A stretch of 64,000 bases of DNA from assembly GCA_950295325.1 (NCBI GenBank), contig OX485803.1, positions 36,345,554 to 36,409,553 on the forward strand, given 5' to 3'. How positions within the stretch are numbered: the first letter of the stretch is position 1; every line of letters starts with the position of its first letter. Of the stretch, positions 47,575 through 57,520 are shown one piece after another. Source of the DNA: Polytrichum commune. Its lineage: Eukaryota > Streptophyta > Polytrichopsida > Polytrichales > Polytrichaceae. The notes under the pieces were generated by a model. That model was not told the DNA's origin and searched no databases. It was given only the letters and a program-made list of their open reading frames with translations. Both the position numbers and the translations under genes were made by a program.

Positions 47575-50500
47575 ATCTCACATGGACGTTACCCAGGCAT
47601 TCGGAACAATGAGGATCTCTTCCTACTGCACTCCGGAGGTGGCCTTCAATCCGGAATCCTTACTGATCCGGACCTCTCCTTCTCCGTCCGACGGATTGGT
47701 CCGGCTACCTCTTCCTTGGATTCTACTCAATCTGAGCTAACTGGGCGATCCGTACCACTAATCCGGATAGGTCCGTCTAAAGACGGTGGGACCTCTTCAG
47801 AAGATCAGATTGGCGTAAGTCCGGATCCCTTCCGGATCTCACCCAATCTTCCCAGCGGCTATCCCACCTAGACGTTACCCAACCTACCGGATTAGTGAGG
47901 TTTCCCTCCCACTACACTCAGAGAGGATCTACAAGGCGATAACCGGATCTGATCTGGGTCTCCTCTCTCATGTCCTATCCGGAACTCCTATCCTTCATGC
48001 TCTCTCTCTCTCTTCCACTAACGATCTCCGGATCATTCACACAAACAACAATAAAGAGAAGTCAAGGAGTGAGAAGCAAAGACATTTATTCAGAATAGGA
48101 GTAATCGCAATACAACAATTGAGAAGGAACCCTTCTCAAGCTCCTTATTCAGCCTTAAGTAGAGGCTCAAAAATCCCTAAACTGAGGGCGGCGGCCCAAG
48201 CGGCCGCCGCTTAAGAAAACTCTAACTACCCCCGGTCTCCCGGATTTCCCGGATCCAGATCCGGGTTTTCCGCTGACACTACCAAAGGAAAATTTAATTA
48301 ATCGTCTTCAAAAACTCCTAAGTCCTACCTGCCTACCTCCATTCTGCCTAACTAATCTAGCTACTCCCCTAACTAAGAAGACCGGTGCTTCTTCGGAGCC
48401 GATCCCTCCTTTGAGTGACTCCCTAACCCGCTGACGGCGGATGAGCCCCCTGCCGGCGATGCCTTCTGCAGCCGCGTGAGCATCCTCCTCATGTTCGGAG
48501 ACGGAGCAACCTCGTCCTCCGAATCCGCTGCCCTCTCAGTCCGTGGGGTAGCGGTCCCTGGTGTTCCGGAGACTGTCCCCATTCGGATGCTTCGGACTGG
48601 AGAAGGATCGCTTCCGGTGCCCTGCTCCAGATTCCGTCCGCCCGAGAGTGAAGCCGTCCGCGGATCCCTGTTGGAGGCCGCCCTTGAGGGTGGCGGAGGA
48701 AAGGGACTCACCATTTGGCAGTCCCGTGGAGACGATGGCGAGGCGTGGGTCATAGGGGCCTTGCCCCTACTCGGGGTTGCCTCCCGGTCGGAAGTCTGGT
48801 GCCGGATCGGCGTCCTAGCCCTATCCGGAGTCCGGGACCTATCCGAGTTCTGCGGCACAGGGGACTAGCCCCTTCCGGATCGGACCGACCCGGTGCTTTT
48901 CCGCCTCACCTGGGGAGAACGGACCCTTTCCGGAGCCCCTCCGGAACTACCAGGCCGAGAGCCTCCTCCTTGCTGGCTGGGTCCTGCAGAGGCCGGCGGA
49001 TTCTGAACCAGGGCTACTTCACCAACCACCTCGTAGAGGGTTCCGGTTGGTGACCCTAGCGGACCCGGATAGAGCACCCTCCGCGGTGTTCCGCTTGGCG
49101 GGACCACCCTCTGGATTTCCGCCAGGAGATTTTTCATCGTTCGTGAATACTTCACGAGGATGGGGAGGGTCTGCCTGGCGGAAGCGGGATCTCCGGACTC
49201 CATCATCCGGTCGTAGAGATGTGCCTTGTTAACGATCTCCGCCGGATGACCCACCAGTTCCCGGATCCGGCTGAAGAGCACTGCCTGCTCCGCATGGTAC
49301 TTCCGGATCTCCTCGCTCTTCTGACTCAGCTCCTGAGTCATGGCCGCTACCTGTGCGGTGAGGTGGGCGTTCTCCGTTTTGGCCTGCTCCAGCTCCTTCC
49401 GGTCCGCCCTCTTTGCCAATTCCCGGAGAATGTTTCCGGGTCCGCAGTCGTCCAGAGCATGGTTCGCCCCCTTGACGATGTGCTCCAGTCGGTAATACTG
49501 GGTCTTGAGGTCCTCCATCCCCTCCTGGAACCGTTTGAATGGATTCTCCGAAAAGTCCCAAGCGGATAGGTCCACATTCCGCCATGGGGTCTCCCGGCTG
49601 GGTCCGGCTTCCGGATGTTGGTGAGGGGGAGGGGGAGAGAGTGGCCTCGAGACGGTTGGCGGCAGGCTTCCGGGTGACGAGGGAGGTGCTTCCGGAAGAA
49701 TAGGGTCGCTGGAGGTCTCCGTCTCGACGTCTCCGGCTTCCGGAAGCAACTTGTAGGTGACCTCATCCGCCGCTATTGTGAGCAGGTCCTCCTCCTCTGC
49801 CGTGATGCAGTCGAAATGCTGGTAGAGGTGCAAAATGAAGGGGGAGAGGAAGGAGGGTTTCCAGCCAATATGGGGGAGGGCCCGCCCCACTATCTCCTGG
49901 ATAATCAGCCCCCAGTTCACCGGCCGGACTCCGGACATGGCACCGAACAGCGTGTTAGCCATGGTAAGGCTGATCCGCTTCGGCTTGTCCGGGTTAAGGA
50001 TAGGCAGGAGGAATTCCAACACCCTCCTTTCCCTTAGGTTCCCTTAGGTTCCGGCAGTTCCCGGGGTGGAAGCCGTCCTTCGGATCCGCGTCCCCTCTAA
50101 ATTTTCCGGCGAACAAGCCGTCGCGGCGGCCAGCCCATCCTTCTGTAATCCCCCGAGGAAACCCGTAGACCCTGTTCCAAATATCCGGAGTCCAGTGTTC
50201 CGGATCTCTCCTCTTTGTCCCTAACCACTGATTTCCTCTCTCAAACTTAAACTCTCGGAGAGTATCTTCGGCTCGGAGGTTCCAGGGTTTGGCTAGCAAC
50301 CCTGCGCAGCCCATAACCCGAAGATCCTCCGCGAGCTCCTGTAGCTCCCTATCCTCCCTCGGAATTGCAGGGATGAGGGCTTTGAGCGGAACCGGGATAG
50401 GTTCCCTCTGATCCTCTTCCCGTGCTTCCGGCATTTTCCTCTTCTCTCAATTCCCGGCTCAATCCTCTCTTCCGGATTCCTTCCCTTCCGTCTAATTGCC

Positions 50501-50990
50501 ACAGAGTCCCGGCAAGCCCACTGCCGGTGACTGAAAAGTGCAGAGTCCCAGCAATCCCACTGCTGGCGGCTCGAAAGAATTAACACCTCACCACTCGTTC
50601 TCTCAACAGGTTGCCTTTTTCAGAAAAAAGTGGGAGGGAGAAGGAAGGGACCCTTAAATATCCTTCCTCCCTCTTCCTTCCCCTGTTACCGTTTGGTTTA
50701 ACGGAAAACGGTTACCAACCGTTTTCCGGCGGTTCTCACCAACGGTTTTACTAACATTTTTACCAACGGCTTTCTTTTCCCCCAACCGTCATAAGGCCCG
50801 TTATAACCGCCACTTCCGGGCCGTTGGGTAATCTTGGCGCGTCCGTTACTTGGTCCGGACCAATGGTTTGGACCATGATTACATGGTCCGCCCATCCTAT
50901 TTGACGGACCGGTCATAGTACTTATTTAGAGTCGTTTTACCGCACAAGGCGGGGTTAGAATACTCTATTTCCTAGTACCATTAATTTTGT
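47575..50990 (-). mobile_element. gag-type retroelement, minus strand
   Basis: The minus strand runs from a TATA-like GATATTTAAGGG (about 50653-50664) through the gag-like gene (50434-48373) into an LTR-like region starting at 48278 (TGTCAGCGG) and extending to the gap. It carries a CTACTTAAGGCTGAATAAGG region like the plus-strand copy at 11.3-13.8 kb. No pol domain and no clear 5' copy of the terminal repeat were seen between 50435 and 51000. It interrupts a region of palindromic repeats and contains none, so it inserted later. Confidence 0.6.
48373..50434 (-). pseudogene. gag-like gene with a 10-bp duplication and an in-frame TAG
   Basis: The N-terminus begins at 50434 (MPEAREEDQREPIP) and includes WTPDIWNRVYGFPRG. 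An exact 10-bp tandem duplication (CCCTTAGGTT, 50031-50050) shifts the frame; beyond it the main frame reads VLEFLLPILNPDKPKR, a Pro/Ser-rich linker, a coiled coil around ELAKRADRKELEQAKTENAH, then RELVGHPAEIVNKAHLYDRM. A TAG at 48867-48865 interrupts, with the frame continuing as SPVPQNSDRSRTPDRARTP to KKHRSS and a final TAG. In the other copy the codon at the interrupting TAG is CAA (Gln). The protein resembles retroelement gag in layout only; no zinc knuckle is seen. Confidence 0.65.
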
Positions 50991-51707
50991 CCTAATAGAC
51001 CCTATTATCCTCAGATAAGCAAGGTAAAATATGGAAATTGAATCCGTATTTCCGTATTTCCGTCGAATTTGGACTCCCACAGCATACCCACCTCCATTTA
51101 CGAACGCTCGTTCGTAAATGGACATACACTGCATACCGAACCTCCATTTACGAACGTGCGTTCGTAAATACGCACTCCACGTTCTTTGAAATGATCTATA
51201 TTTATGAACGCACGTTCGTAAATATACTCAAAATATCACTCAGAAGGAACCTTAACTTTAATATGAACCTTTATGAATATCTAAAGTACAAATATAATTT
51301 TGCGAACACCAATAAGACAAATCACATGTACTTACGAAAGATAAATCAACCAAATGTCCGAAAAGATAGACCAAATGGACATACTTACGAACGCACGTTC
51401 GTAAATGAATCCAAATCTATAAAACCCATATCTTTTATGAACGATCGTTCGTAAAAATAACCAAATATATTACAAACACATTCATGACGAGTAGTCTCTT
51501 TGATCTTCATATCTCTTACGAACACTCGTTCGTAAACTCAATACTAAAAATTTATATGATCTTGCAACCCCTCATTTACGAACGAACGTTCGTAAATATA
51601 ATTACATCAATTGCAAAGACGCATTAACACTGCGTAGTCTGTGGGATATGCATGTCACTTACGAACGTTCGTTCGTAAAGTCACTAATTGTTTATATTCT
51701 GTTGCAG
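50991..51707 (+). repeat. Palindrome cluster upstream of gene B
   Basis: Eight palindromic sites at about 51097, 51148, 51201, 51383, 51434, 51515, 51575 and 51659, spaced 50-180 bp. Arms are TTTACGAACG and CGTTCGTAAA around a variable dinucleotide. Because an acceptor (TTGCAG) ends at 51707 immediately before the ATG of gene B, this stretch is likely 5' untranslated region or an intron of gene B. Confidence 0.85.
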
Positions 51708-54700
51708 ATGGCAAGATCAAGCAAAAGCACCATTGAGATGTTCGCGGTGAAGGTCGATGGCCTCCCAGAGTCGGTGTTAGACGATAACGGCAACGACAAC
51801 TATGTCCCCAAGGAAGACTTCATGGGGGAGTGGACGGCACTGCCAGAGAAGATCGGGGACGGCCTCTTCTGCATGCGCTTCACCTACGAGCTGGAGACAA
51901 GACCGGACCAACCCGAACAGTGGGTTCAAATGAAGACGTGGGAGATAGAGTCCATAGAGGCCCAGGGGGAGTATGTAATTCTGGACATGAAGAACAAGAA
52001 GGATCATATCAACCTCTTGTTGCATTTTCAGAAAAATACCTTCTCCTACCAATACGCCACCAATAACGTAGCGGAAGATGCCAAGCACTTCGACCTGGAC
52101 GGCCTCTTCTCCAAATATGCGTTGAGCCCATACTGGACGGCAAGGAAATTGACCGCCCTTGCATTCAACATCTCCAAATACAACAGTGTGGTCACTGAGG
52201 CAAACAAGAAGAAGAAGAGCCCCAGGAAACCATCCACATCAGGGGCAGGAGGATCTAGAAGTGCACCCAGGCCTATGCCTTCCGCTAGCAGGGCGACGGA
52301 GGGCCCCAGTAGACACTCCACGCCATCGAAGAGGATAAGGGAGGAGATGGAGAAATCGGGAGTAACGGAGACCGCAGAGGTGACCTCGCCTGTCGTAATG
52401 CCCACCCCCTTGAAAAAGGATGAGAACCCTGACGCTGTGAAGGCCACGAGGATCCTTCGAGACTTCAACAACTACTCGAAGGATTGCTGGCCCATGGGAC
52501 GCCACTTCACATTCAACGTGGACTGCTTCAAGTGCGAGATGTCCCCCAACAAATGGGTGGTTCGCTCTCGCGAAAGCGGTGGTGTGAAGTGGCAGATAAA
52601 TAATCTAATGAACAACGTGAAGTGGGACAGGCAGACCGTCTGCGTCATGCCGAAAGGGCTGACATCCCGTCCGACGGAGAAGGACTGGCCACGGATCCAG
52701 AATGGAGAGTTCTGGATCATAGACGGCCAACACAGCTTGGAGGTGTCCCAGATAATTCTCAAGGACGACAACTTCCAGCATGAGCTGAAGGAGGACTTGC
52801 GCTACTGGAAGGCGTTCTTGGTGTGGTCGGACGATTGGGACAAGCTGCGGAAGATATCCACCTTCCTCAACTCCGGCAACAAGATCAAGGCCTTCGAGGG
52901 GTCGTGGGCAGCCAACATAGTGGCTGCAAGGGACGTCTGGGTCGCCCACGGGTGCCCCCCTAAAGAAAGGGAGAACGCGAAGACGCCGTCTCCACAATGG
53001 AAGGTGAGTTTACGAACGAACGTTCGTAAATATCTTTGACATTCAAAATTTCAAGTTCTTTGACATTCAAACTTACGAACGTGCGTTCGTATTTTGCGCG
53101 TTTCTGATGTATTTTTTGCTGCAGGCATTCTGCGACGCGATGGTGGACAAGTTCTCCTCCATCGATATGAAGTCTACAACAACCAAGTCTGTCCTGGAGC
53201 TCAAGGGTGAGCTCCGCCTCATCTGTTGCAACAGGGACACTTGGGAGTTGTGGACACAATTTTTTGATGCGCACAGCTCGGGCGATCTGGTCAACCCCGA
53301 CACCGAGGAGAAGTACAGCGCGGAGAAGACCGGGGAGGCCCCTCCACTACTGAGGGAGTTCTTCAGGTCCCTTCAAGGGTTAACAGAGTCCGAGTTGCAG
53401 AGGTGCGCGGTGCATCTTCTTGGGAACACAGTGGGAAGAACCATCCCATACCCGAAGATATTTTTGAAGAGGCCAAGACACAAGCCCGGCACGTATTCCA
53501 TCAAGGAATGGTGCGAACACCGCAAGCTGAAGACTGCTGCAATGAGGGAGTTGAGCGCCCTAATACCAGAGTACGCACTCATCCTAGCCGACGGGGACAT
53601 TAATTGGGCCAGCTGGAAGATGTTCAAGGTCGACTACAACATCTCCGGACCCTCAATGCGTTGTCTTGTCAAGGATCACGCCTCCATTTTGAAGCAGAAG
53701 GGGAACAAGAGGACAAAGAAAACCGAGACGGATCCCCAGGAGGTGGAGCAATACATAAGCTTTTTGGCGCGGAAGAGGTTGGCCACATTCGAAGGAGTGG
53801 CTAGATTTTGTCTGGTGACAACCGGAGTGGAGAGGGTGACATTTTCCAAGTGGGACCGGACCATGAGCAGGGCCGAGGTGAGGGAGGATCGACGGGGGTG
53901 CCCATTTGCCCTGATCGATTTCAGGGGGATCCCCGGTGCGTCGAGGCAGGGGGGGAAGGACATACCTTTCTACGACCCCTTCATGACCAAGTTCAAGGAG
54001 CACAAGTCTCCGGACATGAGGGAGCCTCACGTTTGGCTGTGGATAGTGGAGCAGGAAAAGCTCTCTGCTGTAGTCGACCTGTACGAGAAGATGATCAAAT
54101 TCGAGTACAGCATCTTCCACAGCACTTACGTGCCCGCCAAGACGGAAGGGATCGTGGCCATCAACGAGGCCAGGGGAAACAAACAGGTGGGGGCGGTCAG
54201 CCTCGTCTTCTTGACGTACAACGCGCTTCGGAATGGGCGAGCCCCTGTCAAGGCGAACACTACGTTCAAGAAGATCTACAGCATCCCCCATCCCCCTCCC
54301 AAGGATCTGCTACAGGAGACCTTGTACACTGTCTTCCCGGCGATGGAACTCAGGTTGGAGTTCTACGTCTCCGTTTTGCAGAGCGTGGCAATAAGCGGAG
54401 AGACCGTGTACAACGTTTGTGGCGGCAGCAAGTTCATGTACGCTGCGATGGTAAGCTCTCCAACTAATATTTACGAACGCTCGTTCGTAAAGTTCACCTC
54501 AACTTGTCTTGGGTTTTGATGACATTGTTTCTCGTCGTTGATGTTTACGAACGCACGTTCATATATTCTAACGTATTTGCTTGAATCTCAGATGTTGGGG
54601 CTGGTCGTCAACAGCTTCATTGAAGCCATCGACGAGGAGGACTTCCACGTGCACAGGGCGAAGGCCTCCACGATGGACCTGGAGGACATGTCCCTCCCGA

Positions 54701-56193
54701 GGACGGACATCAACATGCCCGTCGACGAAGGCATGCCCGCCATGGAGACGGACGATGACGAGCCCACGCCCTCCTACAACGTCGAGGCGATCCTCCGATC
54801 CTTGGACGTCACTCCTCTCCGCATTTTGGCGCCGTCGGGAAATCCATCCGATGTGCAAGGGACTCCGGGTGGATACACGGGGTCGTCGGCGGGGACAACC
54901 CAAGATGTCCTCCCCGTGAGAGCGTCTGGAGCGGAGGCATTCGGCACTCCCGGGGGATGCTCGACATCCGTGTCGCCCAGGCCGATCGTGGTTCCCAAGA
55001 TGGAGAACCTCGACCTTCTGGACCAACGGTCCCGACCGACGTTGGACCAGTACCGCAACACGAGGCGGAGGATGAAGAAGACCCCCTACGTGGAGCTGCC
55101 TCCGGGGGCAATCATCGAGGTCTCCGATGAGGACGAGGGCGACATGGAGATCATGGTCGAGCTGGGGGTAGACTTTGACAAAAACAAGAGGGTCAAAGAG
55201 GAGGCGTTGTCCGTCGCCGAGCTTAACGCCAAGCTCGAGCAAAAGATGAAGGAGGACATGGCGAAGGCGGCAGAGGAGAATGCCAAGAAAATGTTCGCAA
55301 TTCAGGAGGAGCTGAGGCAGTCGAACGAGAAGACGGACGCCATCCTCGCCATGCTCTAGCGTATGTAGAGCTTCTCGGTGCCCCCCCAGCCGGCCTACCC
55401 CTTCCCTGGAGGATACCCCTCCCAATCCCCTCCACCGGGCATGTTCACCGGAGGGCCTTCCCGCCAGCAGGCGCCCCACCCTACGCCTGTTGGCACTCCT
55501 CCGCCACCAGAGGTTCCCTCGACCACCTCCCACGATGCTGTGGCGGCGGCCATCCAGGAGGACGAGGATTTACGAACGCGCGTTCGTGAATCTTCAGGTC
55601 CTCCAGTCCTCACCCCTCCCCCTTCAAGGGTAGGACTGCCCTCATACACCGATGCGTCGTCTTTCACCGTCGTCCCCAGGGTAGTAGACAGACATGGCGA
55701 TGACTCTACGCGACACACTGGCATGGTCATTGTGGAGGACACGCAGGGGAGCCCCAATGACGCACCAGGGGTGCATGGGATGGACGTGGAAGAAACCCAT
55801 GCGGCGTGGATGGAGGATGTCAGGATGGACGCGCTCGACCTGGGCGCCGAGGAAGAAGACGCGCTGCGCATCCAGGCGACACAGGCCTCTCAACCGGAGC
55901 GTGAGGCAGAGGCCATGGAGACAGAGGCGGCTGCAGCTGTGGAGGTTACGAACGCGCGTTCGTTAATCGTTGAGGAGGGACCTGCTGCTCGGTCCAGCGC
56001 CGCTGCCCCTCCCCCCGATGACGAGGTAACTCTCCTCTGAGAATACCATTTTTTTACGAACGCGCGTTCGTAACCTCTCTAACATCGCGATGTTTTTCTC
56101 TTCATCGACATCCAGTGGCCTTGCGAGAGCCCTCTTCAGCGGTCCCCCTTAGGGCCGAACAGTTTTGTACGACACGGCATCATTTTGCCTTAG
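51708..56193 (+). CDS. Gene B: ParB-like DGQH motif plus degenerate DNA-methyltransferase-like fold
   Basis: Exons 51708-53003, 53125-54450, 54592-56025 and possibly 56116-56193, all phase 0 (AAG|GTGAGT...CTGCAG, ATG|GTAAGC...CTCAG). Exon 1 starts MARSSKSTIEM; after a Ser/Pro/Lys linker comes FWIIDGQHSLEVS (52711-52749), matching the DGQHR-type signature of ParB/sulfiredoxin-like domains, followed by FLNSGNKIKAFEGSW. Exon 2 continues with CPFALIDFRGIP (about 53900-53935) where methyltransferases have motif IV, VWLWIVEQEK, and GETVYNVCGGSKF (54400-54438) like motif I, so the fold is the permuted type with catalytic residues missing. Exon 3 has a Glu/Lys coiled coil (LNAKLEQKMKEDMAKAAEE). Two TAGs (55357, 55366) interrupt, yet the frame stays open to 56025. 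Each intron carries palindromes just inside the donor, and two more palindromes lie in coding sequence (55568, 55945). Possibly a recent pseudogene or a protein ending at 55359. Same architecture as gene A, little sequence identity. Confidence 0.65.
53004..53124 (+). other. Gene B intron 1 with two palindromes
   Basis: Donor GTGAGT is followed within a few bases by a palindrome (about 53009); a second lies at about 53072; acceptor TTGCTGCAG. The 121-bp intron is thus largely made of palindromic sites. Confidence 0.75.
54451..54591 (+). other. Gene B intron 2 with two palindromes
   Basis: Donor GTAAGC, palindromes at about 54471 and 54544 (the second diverged in its right arm), acceptor GAATCTCAG. 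Confidence 0.75.
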
Positions 56194-56642
56194 GAAAATG
56201 TGATAGACTATCACGTGAGAAATGTAAATATTCAACGGATTAATATATGAGCCTATGTTATCTGCATCGCGTTGCTTCAAATTCTCTGCCCTCGACCCCT
56301 TCTCGTATGTTGTATATGTTGATGAGATTATGTTCATTCTTGCATACCCACCTCATTCGCGAACGCTCGTTCGTGAAAGGCTGCGACCCACTGTCCACCT
56401 CATTCGCGAACGACCGCTCGTAAATGTACGTGTAGCCGCGCTCACGAACGAGCGCTCGTAAATGATGCGCACCGCCCCGCAGCCTTCATTCACGAACGCT
56501 CGTTCGCAAGTGTGCCCTTGAGCACATTTTCCTTGCATTCTCCTCACTTCCTCGTCTTTCCCCATAATGCACCGTCTTCATTTTCTACGCAAAATTTCAT
56601 TATTGGATCATAGAATTAAACTAGTCGAGTTGTTCATCACAG
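56026..56642 (+). repeat. Palindrome cluster downstream of gene B
   Basis: Sites at about 56054, 56355, 56403, 56440 and 56489; the last four are diverged (TTCGCGAACG, CTCACGAACG arms) but still pair. Sequence 55950-56520 is matched by the truncated copy at 46440-46890. Confidence 0.8.
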
Positions 56643-57404
56643 GACCCCCCGGAGATAGGTCGCAACCCCTCGACCAGTGGACCTCCCACCCGGAACAAAC
56701 CTTTCATCGTTTTTGACCTCAACGGGGTGTTGTGTCACACCCAACACATCCCAAGGATCCCCACGCGTCCCTTTCGTCACCCCGACGAAAGGGACTACGA
56801 CGGCGAGCTCGACACCCTCATTAACCGCAAGGCTGTCCGCGCCCGTCCCAGCTTGCGTGACTTCCTTCGCGAGGTGGTCGAGTTCGCTCACGTCATTGTG
56901 TGGAGCTCCATGGTCATGGAGAACACCGAGCCCATCGTGCACTTCTTGTTCCGCGATCTCCCGAGCCCTTGCCTCGTCCTCGGCCAAGAGGACTGCGACG
57001 AGCTGCTCGACGAGAAAGGTCAACCGGTGCCCAAGTTTGGCGGTCGGGGCGGAGGACAACAGTTCCTCAAGGTCCTCCGCTCGAGACTCTGGCGAGGCGT
57101 CCCCCGTCTGCAAGGGACGCCGCACGGGTGGTGGCCGACTCCAGAGAACACCGTCCTCATCGACGACAGCCCCACCAAGAGCGTCTTGAACCCCCCGGGC
57201 AACGTCATCTTCCCGGACACTTGGACCGGCGATAGACAAGACACATTTTTGGTCGATAGGCTAGCCCCCTACCTTAGAAGGCTCGTGCTCCACGCCGGTA
57301 GCATACCATTTTTTGTTAGGTCCAACCCCTTCGGCAATGCGGCGCTAAGCCCCCGCGATAATGTATTCAAGAGCATCATGGGCTCGCCAAACTCAATAAA
57401 TTGA
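56643..57404 (+). CDS. FCP1-like HAD phosphatase exon
   Basis: The frame opens at an acceptor (CATCACAG|GAC, 56642) and reads 253 codons to TGA at 57404. It has the order of an FCP1/small-CTD-phosphatase domain: FIVFDLNGVL (motif I; nucleophile Asp present, the second Asp of DxDx(T/V) is Asn), RPSLRDFLREVV, HVIVWSSMVMEN (motif II Ser), and TVLIDDSPTKSVLNPPGNVI (motif III/IV Asp pair), ending with IPFFVRSNPFGNAALSP. These match a plant branch of FCP1-like proteins that also has DxN in motif I. No in-frame ATG precedes the domain, so an upstream exon is required. The donor of gene B at 56026 has a compatible phase, which would make a fusion; an unseen separate first exon is equally possible. 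The likely role is phosphoprotein dephosphorylation, but with DxN activity is uncertain. Confidence 0.7.
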   Translation, partial: DPPEIGRNPSTSGPPTRNKPFIVFDLNGVLCHTQHIPRIPTRPFRHPDERDYDGELDTLINRKAVRARPSLRDFLREVVEFAHVIVWSSMVMENTEPIVHFLFRDLPSPCLVLGQEDCDELLDEKGQPVPKFGGRGGGQQFLKVLRSRLWRGVPRLQGTPHGWWPTPENTVLIDDSPTKSVLNPPGNVIFPDTWTGDRQDTFLVDRLAPYLRRLVLHAGSIPFFVRSNPFGNAALSPRDNVFKSIMGSPNSIN

Positions 57405-57520
57405 TTTGAAATGCCTCCATGTCTTTGCTTGTATCATGTGGTTCACATTTACTAATGCTTGCTTCGTTTTTGGATGTCTTTTGTTGTTGTGATTGTTGTT
57501 GTTGTTGTTCTTGCCCATAG

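Noticed and set aside
44965-55368. Nuclear genetic code with TAG as glutamine
   Set aside because: Both gag copies terminate at aligned TAG codons after KKHR, and other genes here also end in TAG, so TAG behaves as a stop; CHG-context decay explains the internal ones.
53373-55871. Overlapping ORFs of up to 321 codons across gene B
   Set aside because: They are antisense or out-of-frame readings of GC-rich gene B exons and contain none of the conserved motifs.
46560-56515. CRISPR-like array
   Set aside because: The repeats are palindromes with irregular spacing of 50 bp to over 1 kb, lie in introns and exons of a spliced eukaryotic gene, and have no cas genes or uniform spacers.
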